From Pelagimonas phthalicica (GTDB lineage Bacteria; Pseudomonadota; Alphaproteobacteria; Rhodobacterales; Rhodobacteraceae), in contig NZ_SOAP01000004.1 in the NCBI RefSeq assembly GCF_004364805.1, positions 1 to 64,000 of the forward strand: a stretch of DNA of 64,000 nucleotides. The letters are read 5' to 3'. Each line of letters opens with the position of its first letter. Position 1 is the first letter of the stretch. A program made the translations under genes and the position numbers. Shown piece after piece: positions 8,253 through 16,079 of this stretch. A model generated the notes under the pieces. It was not told the DNA's origin and did not search any database. It saw only the letters and a program-made list of their open reading frames with translations.

Positions 8253-8723
8253 ATGCGACATTTTGATTTTGCCCCCCTTCATCGTGCCTCGATTGGCTTT
8301 GACCAGATTGCTGACATGATGGATCGCGTGCTGGCGAATGACACGCCCCAACAGGGCTACCCACCTTATAACATTGAGAAAACCGCTGATGACAGCTATC
8401 GGATTTCCCTGGCTGTGGCCGGGTTTGCCGAAGGTGATCTAAGCGTCGAGGTCAAGGAACAATCGCTGGTCGTCGCCGGGCGCAAGGCCAATGCCGATCA
8501 GGCCAAATACCTGCATCGCGGCATCGCCACCCGCGCGTTTGAGCGCAAGTTCCACCTTGCCGATCATGTCCGCGTCACCGGTGCCAGCCATGAAAACGGC
8601 ATGCTGCATATCGACCTGACCCGCGAAATCCCCGAAGCGCTGAAACCCCGCCGCATCGCAATTGAATCCGCGGCAACCAAGCAGGTTGAAAAGGATGTGG
8701 TTGACGCCCAAGCCGTAAACTAA
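8253..8723 (+). CDS. Small heat-shock protein, Hsp20 family (IbpA-like)
   Basis: A 156-residue alpha-crystallin-type chaperone. The N-terminal region (RASIGFDQIADMMDRVL) and YPPYNIEKTADDSYRISLAVAGF are typical of bacterial class A (IbpA-like) sHsps; the alpha-crystallin domain spans roughly residues 35-125 and ends ENGMLHIDLTREIPEALKPRRI, which includes the I-x-I/V-like tail. It holds unfolding proteins for DnaK-DnaJ. The gene follows an RpoH-type promoter and a ROSE-like leader with SD GGAGGA, and ends before the terminator at 8818-8848. Confidence 0.92.
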   Translation: MRHFDFAPLHRASIGFDQIADMMDRVLANDTPQQGYPPYNIEKTADDSYRISLAVAGFAEGDLSVEVKEQSLVVAGRKANADQAKYLHRGIATRAFERKFHLADHVRVTGASHENGMLHIDLTREIPEALKPRRIAIESAATKQVEKDVVDAQAVN

Positions 8724-8817
8724 CCCCTTGAAAATAAACTCCTCCGGTGCCCTGCCCGTCCCTTTGCGGGGCACCATCCAGACCCGCGCAAACCCCTCCC
8801 AATATTTGCGCGCAAAA

Positions 8818-8848
8818 GACCCCGGCCTCCTCCCGCCGGGGTCTTTTT
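8818..8848 (+). terminator. Intrinsic terminator after hsp20
   Basis: Stem GACCCCGG (8818-8825) / CCGGGGTC (8836-8843) with a 10-base loop, followed by TTTTT. It lies about 95 bases after the hsp20 stop and before the LysR gene. Confidence 0.8.
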
Positions 8849-8893
8849 GTCTTTGCCATTGACTGCCCCCACCGCTGCTTTAACCCTGTGCCC

Positions 8894-9802
8894 ATGGATT
8901 GGCGCTCAGTGAATTTTGACTGGAACCGCGCGCGGGCCTTTTTGGTGACCGCCGAAGAAGGCTCGCTCTCTGCAGCCGCCCGCGCCTTGGGCATGGCACA
9001 ACCGACCTTGGGCCGCCAGGTCGCGGCCCTCGAAGAAGAGCTGGGCGTGATCCTGTTCGAACGGGTCGGGCGTGGGCTGGAACTGACCGAGGCCGGGCGC
9101 GAATTGCTGGTGCAGGCCAAGGCCATGGGCGACGCGGCGCAGGCAATTTCCATTGTCGCCACCGGCCAATCCGAAGAACTGGCGGGCGAGGTCAGCATCT
9201 CAGCGACCGAGCTTTATTCCGTCTGGGTCCTGCCGCCCATCATCCGCAAATTGCGCGACATCGCGCCGGGGATCGCCATCAATGTGGTTTCCTCCAATGA
9301 AATCAGCGACCTGCGGCGACGCGAGGCGGATATAGCCATTCGCAACACCCGCCCCGAAGACCCGGATTTGATCGCCAAATCACTGGGCAATGATGTGGGC
9401 ACCTTCTTTGCCAGCGCCGAATATCTTGAACAGCTGGGGCCGGTGACGTCGTTAGCGGATCTGAACAAGGCCGATTTTATCGGGCTTGGCGATGGTGACC
9501 GGGTTGTCACGGCTTTTCAGGAATTTGGCCTGCCGGTGACGGCCGAGAATTTCCGCACCAACTCTGCCTCGCATTTTGCCCATTGGCACCTTGCCAAGGC
9601 CGGGTTGGGCCTGTGTGTCGGCCCCTGCGCCATGGGCGATGCCGACCCGGATCTGCACCGGGTCCTGCCCAATGAGCCGCTCTTTGAATACCCGGTTTGG
9701 CTGGTCTCGCATCGCGAACTGCGCACCAATCCCCGCATCCGCCTGGTCTGGGACACCCTGCGCGATATGCTACCTGGGTTGCTGCGAGGGGTAAGCAAGT
9801 AA
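8894..9802 (+). CDS. LysR-family transcriptional regulator
   Basis: A 302-residue regulator. The winged helix (FDWNRARAFLVTAEEGSLSAAARALGMAQPTLGRQVAALEEELGV, about residues 8-52) is followed by a two-lobed effector-binding domain (EVSISATELYSVWVLPPIIRKL, residues ~95-295). The ATG at 8894 is chosen because the upstream open stretch crosses the hsp20 terminator and is not family-like. The next gene (mbfA) is convergent and separated by a BIME-like repeat, so no target gene is evident from position. Confidence 0.9.
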   Translation: MDWRSVNFDWNRARAFLVTAEEGSLSAAARALGMAQPTLGRQVAALEEELGVILFERVGRGLELTEAGRELLVQAKAMGDAAQAISIVATGQSEELAGEVSISATELYSVWVLPPIIRKLRDIAPGIAINVVSSNEISDLRRREADIAIRNTRPEDPDLIAKSLGNDVGTFFASAEYLEQLGPVTSLADLNKADFIGLGDGDRVVTAFQEFGLPVTAENFRTNSASHFAHWHLAKAGLGLCVGPCAMGDADPDLHRVLPNEPLFEYPVWLVSHRELRTNPRIRLVWDTLRDMLPGLLRGVSK

Positions 9803-9846
9803 TCGTCGAGCACGGGTATTCACTTCATTGAAGGTCAAACGCGACA

Positions 9847-9998
9847 CAGGTTCGCGCCCGACACCGTGGGTGGGCGCATTTGTACTTGATACAACCTAGT
9901 TGGGTTAGAGCCCGATGGACAAAGTTGAAACGTTCCATTCATTTCGCGCCCGCCCTGGGGGGCGGGGTCGGGCGCGAACCGGATTGCAAGCAATCCGG
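9847..9998. repeat. BIME-like composite repeat, copy 2 of 4
   Basis: Between the convergent LysR and mbfA genes, inverted relative to copy 1. It starts with GGTTCG and GCGCCC/GGGCGC (9854-9877), then TTCGCGCCC (9943-9951) / GGGCGCGAA (9970-9978), and ends with the perfect palindrome CCGGATTGCAAGCAATCCGG (9979-9998). The middle shares AACGTTTCAACT (on the reverse strand) with copy 1. Confidence 0.8.
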
Positions 9999-10008
9999 GA
10001 AAAGTAAG

Positions 10009-10977
10009 CTATCCAGCCCCGATCAAAGCACCCGCCGCAAAGACCAAGGCTCCGCCGACCACCACTTGGAACGTCGCGCGCCAGAACGGGGTCTCCATGA
10101 ACTTGTTCTGAATCCAGGCAATCGCCCAAAGCTCAATGAAAACAACGATCAAGGCGATGGTGGTGGCGGTCCAGAAATCAGTGATCAGATAGGGCAAGGC
10201 ATGGCCCAATCCGCCCACCGTGGTCATCACCCCGCTGGCCAGCCCGCGTTTCAGTGGTGAACCACGCCCCGAAAGCTGCCCATCATCCGAGGCAGCCTCG
10301 GTAAAGCCCATGGAAATCCCCGCCCCGACCGAGGCCGCGAGGCCAACCAGAAACGTGGTCCAGGTGTCCTGCGTGGCAAAGGCGGTGGCAAAGATCGGGG
10401 CCAGGGTCGACACCGACCCGTCCATCAACCCCGCCAGGCCCGGCTGCACCCAGGTCAGCAGGAATTGGCGATGGCGTGTGGCGTCCTCTTCATCACCGTT
10501 TTCACTGGCCTTGTCGGCCATGCTTTCAGCGGCAGTCTGGTGCCCGGCCTCTGCCGCCGCCAGATCACCCAGCAATTTGCGCGTATCCGCATCCGTGCTG
10601 CGCTGCGCCGCTGACAGATAAAAGCGTTCCGCATCCCGCTCCATGCTCGCCGCCTCTTCGCGAATGCGCTCAAGCGACAGGTTCTCAACCAGCCAGACCG
10701 GGCGACGCGCATAATAGCCCGCCACATGTTCGCGGCGGATCAGCGGGATGACCTCGCCAAAACGCTGTTGATGCAAGGCGATCAGGGCGGCGCGATGGGT
10801 GTCCTCTTCCACCGCCATCCCGTCAAAGACCGAGGCGGTTTCGGGATAGTCGGCGCGCAAACGCTCCGCATAGCTGCGATAGATACGCGCGTCATCTTCT
10901 TCCGAGGAAATGGCCAGCGCCAGGACCTCTTGTTCGGACAGATCATCAAAGCGGCGGCGATGGGTTAAAAAGCGCAT
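10009..10977 (-). CDS. mbfA: MbfA-type ferritin-like/VIT1 iron exporter
   Basis: A 322-residue fusion. The N-terminal ~165 residues are a ferritin-like (rubrerythrin/erythrin) domain with iron-ligand motifs LAISSEEDDARIY (Glu26/27), GMAVEEDTHR (Glu57/58, His61) and AAAEAGHQ. The C-terminal ~150 residues are a VIT1/CCC1 transporter domain (PGLAGLMDGSVSTLAPIFATAFA, AASVGAGISMGFTEAASDDG). This arrangement defines MbfA of alphaproteobacteria, an inner-membrane exporter that protects against iron and peroxide stress. An Irr-box-like site at 10992-11006 lies just upstream of the start, matching known control of mbfA by Irr. It is divergent from a tiny exported-protein gene. Confidence 0.88.
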   Translation of the reverse strand: MRFLTHRRRFDDLSEQEVLALAISSEEDDARIYRSYAERLRADYPETASVFDGMAVEEDTHRAALIALHQQRFGEVIPLIRREHVAGYYARRPVWLVENLSLERIREEAASMERDAERFYLSAAQRSTDADTRKLLGDLAAAEAGHQTAAESMADKASENGDEEDATRHRQFLLTWVQPGLAGLMDGSVSTLAPIFATAFATQDTWTTFLVGLAASVGAGISMGFTEAASDDGQLSGRGSPLKRGLASGVMTTVGGLGHALPYLITDFWTATTIALIVVFIELWAIAWIQNKFMETPFWRATFQVVVGGALVFAAGALIGAG

Positions 10978-10991
10978 TTTCGGCCCTCTTT

Positions 10992-11006
10992 TTAGAATGA
11001 CTCTAA
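10992..11006. promoter_or_regulatory. Irr-box (iron control element)-like site
   Basis: TTAGA-ATGAC-TCTAA, an inverted repeat 15 bases from the mbfA start codon, resembles the ICE motif bound by the iron regulator Irr in rhizobia and relatives. Its place over the start of mbfA, a known Irr target, supports the reading. Confidence 0.6.
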
Positions 11007-11041
11007 TGTAATCGGAATTTGCATAGCTGCAATGCGAAAAA

Positions 11042-11114
11042 CTGAACCGAATAGTTCAGTTTCAATCTTGCAAACTGAACCGAATAGTTTAGATAACTAA
11101 ACGAAACAGTTTAG
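11042..11114. promoter_or_regulatory. Three tandem 18-bp palindromic operators
   Basis: CTGAACCGAATAGTTCAG (11042-11059), CTGAACCGAATAGTTTAG (11075-11092) and CTAAACGAAACAGTTTAG (11097-11114) are copies of one dyad, CTRAAC-6 nt-GTTYAG. They fill the space between mbfA and the 53-residue exported protein, and the last ends directly before that gene's ribosome-binding site. Length and symmetry suit a TetR-family dimer; the TetR gene at 11456 is the nearest candidate. The dyads are certain; the binding protein is inference. Confidence 0.65.
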
Positions 11115-11127
11115 AAGGACCCAAACA

Positions 11128-11289
11128 ATGCGTTCTATTGCCCTAGCCGCCCTCGTTGCCCTGTCCACCGCCGCTTCGGCCATGGCCCTGCCCTCCATGC
11201 CTTTGCCAGACCTCACCTTCCCGGCCCCTGATGGGGATGTGACCCAAGGCTGCACCGATCTGATTGGCGGCGTGACAACCTGCGAATAA
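11128..11289 (+). CDS. Tiny exported protein (53 residues)
   Basis: A short gene with a clear ribosome-binding site (AGAAGGA). The product has a signal peptide (MRSIALAALVALSTAASAMA) and a mature part of about 33 residues rich in Pro and Leu (LPSMPLPDLTFPAPDG) with two cysteines near the end (GCTDLIGGVTTCE), which could form a disulphide in the periplasm. I do not recognise a family. Its start is pressed against the third operator, so it should be tightly regulated, possibly together with divergent mbfA. Confidence 0.6.
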   Translation: MRSIALAALVALSTAASAMALPSMPLPDLTFPAPDGDVTQGCTDLIGGVTTCE

Positions 11290-11455
11290 GCATTGACGTT
11301 ACCGCAACAGATTCAAAAACCCGGGCATTCTTTGAGGGCTTGCTATCGAGCCCCTGGGGGATGCCCTTTCATTTTGCGCTACGGCAGGTGACTTGCTTCC
11401 TTGCCGCGCCGCGCTCAGCCGCCCTATATAGGGGTTGGGATAACAGGGGTTACAT

Positions 11456-12094
11456 ATGGGTTCCGACACCGCCACGACCACAGAACGGACAGCCGGCGTT
11501 CGCAAAGGGCGCAAGTTCGATCAGGTTCTCGCAGGCGCACGCGAAGTGTTTCTGCGCGATGGGTTCGAGGGGGCCAGTGTCGATGACATCGCCCGCGAGG
11601 CCGGTGTGTCCAAGGCGACGCTCTACAGCTATTTCCCCGACAAACGGCTGTTATTCATGGAGGTGGCTTCGGCCCAGTGCCGTGCTCAGGCCTCTGAGGC
11701 GCTGACCACCATTGATCTCACCGCCCCGCCGCGCCAGATCCTGACTCAGGCCGGACAGATGTTTTTGCATTTCATCTATTCCGATATGGGCCAGCGCATG
11801 TTCCGCATTTGCGTGGCAGAGGCGGATCGTTTCCCCGAGATCGGGCACGAATTTTACCACAGCGGCCCCATGGTTATGCGCCATGCGATGATCGAATATC
11901 TCAGCGCCGCGGTCGAGCGCGGAGACCTCAAGATTGACGATATGCCACTGGCGGCGGATCAATTCGCCGAGCTGTGCAAATCCGACCTGCATCCAAAACT
12001 GCTTTTTGGCATCCAAACGTCGTTTTCTGACGCAGAAATAACGCGAATTGTGGATGGCGCTGTCGACACCTTCATGGCACGTTACGGCACATGA
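11456..12094 (+). CDS. TetR-family transcriptional regulator
   Basis: A 212-residue regulator with an N-terminal TetR helix-turn-helix (FDQVLAGAREVFLRDGFEGASVDDIAREAGVSKATLYSYFPDKRLLF, about 20-66) and an all-helical C-terminal ligand domain resembling the AcrR-like C-terminal type (MFRICVAEADRFPEIGHEFYHSGP). The start has AGGGGT before it. It lies just downstream of the three 18-bp dyads and the tiny exported protein, and 42 bases ahead of the fghA operon on the same strand; it could control either. Confidence 0.9.
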   Translation: MGSDTATTTERTAGVRKGRKFDQVLAGAREVFLRDGFEGASVDDIAREAGVSKATLYSYFPDKRLLFMEVASAQCRAQASEALTTIDLTAPPRQILTQAGQMFLHFIYSDMGQRMFRICVAEADRFPEIGHEFYHSGPMVMRHAMIEYLSAAVERGDLKIDDMPLAADQFAELCKSDLHPKLLFGIQTSFSDAEITRIVDGAVDTFMARYGT

Positions 12095-12136
12095 ACTGGC
12101 CCGCCCCAGGGCCCTGATTTGCCTTGGAGAGCGTGC

Positions 12137-12967
12137 ATGCAAACTGTTTCGGAAAACCGGTGTTTTGGCGGAGTTCAGGGGGTCTATTCCCACAGCTCGG
12201 ACGCCTGTTCCTGCGACATGACCTTTGGCCTGTTCCTGCCTGACGCCGCGCGCGAGGGCGAGGTGCCGGTGCTCTGGTATCTCTCGGGCCTGACCTGCAC
12301 CCATGAAAACGCCATGACCAAAGCAGGCGCGCAGGCCTGGGCCGCCGAAGAAGGGCTTGCGCTGGTCTTTCCTGATACCTCGCCGCGCGGCGAAGGTGTT
12401 GCCAATGACGAGGCTTATGATCTGGGTCAGGGTGCCGGGTTTTACGTGAACGCCACCCAAGCCCCGTGGGCCCCGCATTTCCGCATGTGGGATTACGTGG
12501 CGGATGAGTTGCCCGCCCTGCTGGGCAAGGAATTCGCGGTTGATCTGGATCGCCAATCCATCACCGGCCATTCCATGGGCGGCCATGGCGCGCTGACCTT
12601 GGCGATGTCCTTGCCTGAGCGTTACCGCTCCGTCTCGGCCTTTGCGCCGATCGCCAATCCCACAGCTTCGGACTGGGGGCGCAAGCAGCTTGCTGCCTAT
12701 CTGGGAGTGGATGAAAGCACATGGGCGGCGCATGATTCCACCCTGTTGATGGCCGAAAAAGGTTTTGACGGCCCGGTCCTGATTGATCAGGGCAGCGACG
12801 ACCAATTCCTAGACCTGCTCAAGCCCGAAGCGCTGAGCCAGGCCATGGCGGCCAAGCGGCAAGAGGGCACGTTCCGCATGCAAAAGGGCTATGATCACAG
12901 CTATTTCTTTGTCTCCACCTTTATGGAAGACCACATCGCCTTTCACGCCAACGCGCTTTATTCATGA
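12137..12967 (+). CDS. fghA: S-formylglutathione hydrolase
   Basis: A 276-residue alpha/beta hydrolase of the esterase D family. Visible features are [19 protein letters not shown] (oxyanion region), FPDTSPRG, the nucleophile elbow [13 protein letters not shown] with Ser146, and GSDDQFL and KGYDHSYFF supplying the Asp and His. It hydrolyses S-formylglutathione, the last step of glutathione-linked formaldehyde oxidation. The ATG at 12137 follows TTGGAGAG; an upstream in-frame start at 12119 lacks support. It opens a five-gene operon whose stop overlaps the next start (ATGA). No adhI or gfa gene is nearby. Confidence 0.92.
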   Translation: MQTVSENRCFGGVQGVYSHSSDACSCDMTFGLFLPDAAREGEVPVLWYLSGLTCTHENAMTKAGAQAWAAEEGLALVFPDTSPRGEGVANDEAYDLGQGAGFYVNATQAPWAPHFRMWDYVADELPALLGKEFAVDLDRQSITGHSMGGHGALTLAMSLPERYRSVSAFAPIANPTASDWGRKQLAAYLGVDESTWAAHDSTLLMAEKGFDGPVLIDQGSDDQFLDLLKPEALSQAMAAKRQEGTFRMQKGYDHSYFFVSTFMEDHIAFHANALYS

Positions 12968-13440
12968 CCACGCCTACCAAGATCACGACGCTCTATATCG
13001 ACGCAGATGCCTGCCCGGTGAAAGCCGAGGCAGAGCGCGTCGCGACACGCCACAAGATCCCGATGAAACTGGTGTCAAACGGCGGATTGCGCCCGCACGC
13101 CAACCCTTTGGTCGAAACGGTGATCGTACCCGAAGGCCCGGATGTCGCCGATATGTGGATCGCCGAACGCGCCGGTAAGGGCGACGTGGTGGTGACATCA
13201 GACATGCCCTTGGCCGCGAAATGTGTTGAGGCGGGGGCAAAGGTTTTGCGCCATGACGGCTCGGCCCTGACCCAGGCCAATATCGGTCAGCAATTGGCGA
13301 TGCGCGACCTGATGGCCGATCTGCGCTCGGCTGATCCGTTCCGCCAAGGCGGCGGCAAGGGCTTTTCCAAGGCGGATCGCTCGCGTTTTCTGGATGGTTT
13401 GGAACGCGCCCTGCGCGCGGCAAAGAAAGAGATTTTATGA
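12964..13440 (+). CDS. YaiI/YqxD family (DUF188) protein
   Basis: A 158-residue protein with the family hallmarks [64 protein letters not shown] and [23 protein letters not shown]. These proteins have a PIN-like/NYN-type nuclease look with clustered acidic residues, but their activity is not established. It overlaps fghA upstream and the HAD gene downstream by 4 bases each, so it is translationally coupled to both. Confidence 0.9.
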   Translation: MTTPTKITTLYIDADACPVKAEAERVATRHKIPMKLVSNGGLRPHANPLVETVIVPEGPDVADMWIAERAGKGDVVVTSDMPLAAKCVEAGAKVLRHDGSALTQANIGQQLAMRDLMADLRSADPFRQGGGKGFSKADRSRFLDGLERALRAAKKEIL

Positions 13441-14057
13441 CACCCGAAGCAGTGATTTTCGACATCGGCAATGTGCTGATCGAATGGCAACCCGAACGCT
13501 ATTATGACGCGGTGATCGGCGAGGACCGCCGCCGCGCCATGTTTGCCGAGGTTGATCTGCACGGCATGAATGATGTGGTGGATCGCGGCGGCGATTTTCG
13601 CGATACGATTTACGCAACGGCCGAGAAATACCCGCAATTTCGCGATGAAATCCGCATGTGGCATGACAATTGGCTCGACCTGGCCAAACCCGCCATCCCG
13701 CAATCGGTGCGTTGTCTGCGGGCCTTGCGCGCGCAAGGGGTCAAGGTCTTGGCCCTGACCAATTTCGGCATTGGCACCTGGGCGATTGCCACACCGGTCT
13801 ATGACTTCCTCAACGAATTCGACCATGCCTATGTCTCGGGCCATATGGGCGTCATCAAACCAGAGACGCGCATCTATGAGATGGTCGAAGACCACTCAGG
13901 CCTTGACCCTTCGGCGCTGCTTTTTACCGATGATCGCATCGACAATATCAACGCCGCCATGGCGCGGGGCTGGCAGGTGCATCACTTTACCGGCTCGCAG
14001 GGCTGGGCCGATTGCCTGGTGTCCAAGGGGCTTTTGACAGCGGAGCAAGCGACATGA
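13437..14057 (+). CDS. HAD-family hydrolase (subfamily IA)
   Basis: A 206-residue HAD-superfamily phosphatase-like protein. Motif I is [10 protein letters not shown] (nucleophile Asp9; the second Asp is replaced by Gly, as in the 'FDxGxVL' subgroup with haloacid-dehalogenase or epoxide-hydrolase-like members), motif II ALTNFG, motif III around [16 protein letters not shown], and motif [15 protein letters not shown]. The helical cap lies between residues 15 and 85. The substrate cannot be told. It overlaps both neighbours by ATGA. Confidence 0.88.
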   Translation: MTPEAVIFDIGNVLIEWQPERYYDAVIGEDRRRAMFAEVDLHGMNDVVDRGGDFRDTIYATAEKYPQFRDEIRMWHDNWLDLAKPAIPQSVRCLRALRAQGVKVLALTNFGIGTWAIATPVYDFLNEFDHAYVSGHMGVIKPETRIYEMVEDHSGLDPSALLFTDDRIDNINAAMARGWQVHHFTGSQGWADCLVSKGLLTAEQAT

Positions 14058-14977
14058 TCATTATCCCCTTTGCCGCAGGTGAGGCCAATCTCGACTGGCT
14101 CGCCCTGACCGACGCCTTGGCCGCAGGACACGCTCTGCCCAAGGCCGAGATCGCCGATACGTTCCTTTATCGCGGCAAGGACACATTGCTGAACCGCTCG
14201 GCCTGGATCGACGGGCTGGGCGTGGCTGTCAAGGCGGCGACGGTGTTCCCGGACAACCCGACCAAGGGGGAGCCGATGATCAACGGCGCGGTGAACCTGT
14301 TCAACGATGCCACTGGCGCGCTCGAGGCTTTGGTGGATTTCCATCTGGTGACCAAATGGAAAACCGCCGGGGATAGCCTGTTGGCGGCGCGGCGCTTGGC
14401 CCGACCTGACAGTCGCAACATCCTGATTGTTGGCGCGGGCACGGTTGGGCGTTCGCTCTATGCCGCCTATTCCGCTGCCTTCCCAGATGCAGAATTCACC
14501 CTATGGAACCGCACCGCAAGTTCGGGTCAAGCGATGGCGGATGACCTTGGCATTCACTGGCAGCCTGATCTGCAAACTGCGATGGCCGGGGCCGATATCA
14601 TCACCTCTGCTACCATGAGCACAACCCCGGTGATCAAGGGCGAGTGGATCCAGCCCGGCACCCATGTTGACCTGATCGGGGCCTATCGCCCTGACATGCG
14701 AGAGGCCGATGATACCGCCCTGCAACGCGCGCGGCTCTTTGTTGACAGCTTTGACACAACGCTGGAACATATCGGTGAGCTGAAAGAGCCGCTGGCCACA
14801 GGCGCGATCACCCGCGACCATGTGCTGGCGGATTACTACCAGCTCGACGCCTTTACCCGGCAAAGCGACGAGGAGATCACCATGTTCAAAAATGGCGGCG
14901 GCGCGCATCTCGACCTGATGGTTGGGCGCTATATCCTTGATTGCTGGACGGCGGCGCAAGGCTCGCAAGGATCATGA
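14054..14977 (+). CDS. Ornithine cyclodeaminase/mu-crystallin family protein
   Basis: A 307-residue member of the OCD/mu-crystallin family. The Rossmann segment NILIVGAGTVGRSLYAAYSAAFP begins near residue 118, with WNRTASSGQAMADDL after it. The N-terminal substrate region has KAATVFPDNPTKGEPMINGAVNLFNDATGALEALVD, and the C-terminal ADIITSATMSTTPVIKGEWIQPGTHVDLIGAYRPDMREAD is typical. Members are NAD(P)-dependent ornithine cyclodeaminases, ketimine reductases or alanine dehydrogenases. The ATG at 14054 overlaps the HAD stop, which fixes the start. Confidence 0.88.
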   Translation: MIIIPFAAGEANLDWLALTDALAAGHALPKAEIADTFLYRGKDTLLNRSAWIDGLGVAVKAATVFPDNPTKGEPMINGAVNLFNDATGALEALVDFHLVTKWKTAGDSLLAARRLARPDSRNILIVGAGTVGRSLYAAYSAAFPDAEFTLWNRTASSGQAMADDLGIHWQPDLQTAMAGADIITSATMSTTPVIKGEWIQPGTHVDLIGAYRPDMREADDTALQRARLFVDSFDTTLEHIGELKEPLATGAITRDHVLADYYQLDAFTRQSDEEITMFKNGGGAHLDLMVGRYILDCWTAAQGSQGS

Positions 14978-15870
14978 GTTGGTTGGCCTTGATAGCCGGG
15001 GCGGGCGTGCTCAGCGCCGCCGCCCTGCCAATCTACCAAGAGGCCAAACGCTCCCCCACCCCCGATGCCAGCCCCAAGGCCAAACTGTCCAGGGGCGAGA
15101 CCTATTACCGCTGGTATGGGCCGGATAACGGGCCGGTTGCGGTCTGTGTGCATGGGCTCTCGACCCCGTCGATTGCCTATCACGAATTCGCCCAGAACAT
15201 GGCACTGCTGGGCTTTCGCGTTTTGGTCTATGACCTCTATGGGCGCGGGGCCTCGGATGCGCCGCGCGGACGGCAAACCCCGGCCTTTTTTGAGCGGCAA
15301 TTGCTGGACTTGCTGGCAGATCAGGGGTTGGATAGGGACATCACCCTGATTGGCTATTCCATGGGCGGCAGTATCGCCGCGCATGTGGCCGCCGAAAACC
15401 CCGAGCGTTTCCGCGAAGTTGTCCTGCTCGCCCCCGCGGGCATGGGCGAAGAGCTGGGGCGCATGGCGCGGCTTTGTGCGCGGGTGCCGGTACTGGGGGA
15501 TTGGCTGTTTTCGCTCCTCTATCCCCAGCATCTCTTGGCCGGGATAAAAAGCGACAGCAGCGCCCCGCCCGCCGTGCTGCGCCACCAAGAGGCTGAATTG
15601 CAGCGGCGCGGTTTTATCCGCTCGGTCCTGTCATCACTGCGCGGCACCCTGAACCGCCCATTGGAAAAGACCCATCGCAAGCTAGCCGAGACCGGCCTGC
15701 CGGTGACAGCGGTCTGGGGGCAGGTGGACACGGTCATCCCCCTGCGCTCTATGGGAACTTTGGTGCAATGGAACCGCAATGCTCACCAGATCGTCATCGA
15801 CGGTGCCGGGCATGGGCTGCCCTATACCCACGCGCTGGATGTGGTGGAGCATTTGCTGGACGAAGAGTAG
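14974..15870 (+). CDS. Membrane-anchored alpha/beta hydrolase
   Basis: A 298-residue protein with an N-terminal hydrophobic anchor or signal (MSWLALIAGAGVLSAAALPIY) and an alpha/beta-hydrolase domain: VCVHGLSTPSIAYHEFAQNM (oxyanion), VYDLYGRGASDAPRG, nucleophile elbow LIGYSMGGSIAAH (Ser near 131), VTAVWGQVDTVIP (Asp) and DGAGHGLPYTH (His). The whole triad is present, so it should be an active esterase or lipase-like enzyme. It closes the fghA operon and its start overlaps the preceding stop. Confidence 0.87.
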   Translation: MSWLALIAGAGVLSAAALPIYQEAKRSPTPDASPKAKLSRGETYYRWYGPDNGPVAVCVHGLSTPSIAYHEFAQNMALLGFRVLVYDLYGRGASDAPRGRQTPAFFERQLLDLLADQGLDRDITLIGYSMGGSIAAHVAAENPERFREVVLLAPAGMGEELGRMARLCARVPVLGDWLFSLLYPQHLLAGIKSDSSAPPAVLRHQEAELQRRGFIRSVLSSLRGTLNRPLEKTHRKLAETGLPVTAVWGQVDTVIPLRSMGTLVQWNRNAHQIVIDGAGHGLPYTHALDVVEHLLDEE

Positions 15871-15884
15871 CGCGAAACGACAGG

Positions 15885-16022
15885 TTCGCACCCGAGCCGA
15901 GGGCGGCACAAAGGCTTGCGGGACTGCAGATCAAGCGTTTCCGCGACGGGAAAAGCAAAGGCAGAAATTCGCACCCGCCCTGGGGGGCGGGTCGGGTGCG
16001 AACCGGATTGCAAGCAATCCGG
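15885..16022. repeat. BIME-like composite repeat, copy 3 of 4
   Basis: Lies between the convergent hydrolase and MFS genes. It has a degenerate outer hairpin at 15885-15907 (GCACCC, GGGCGGC), then TTCGCACCC (15968-15976) / GGGTGCGAA (15994-16002) and the perfect palindrome CCGGATTGCAAGCAATCCGG (16003-16022). Same orientation as copy 2. The remaining bases to 16079 hold no gene. Confidence 0.8.
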
Positions 16023-16079
16023 GGCATTAGGTTATGGTCCTAAACCCGCCCTCGGGTCGGCCGCCAACCTATCGGTTCA

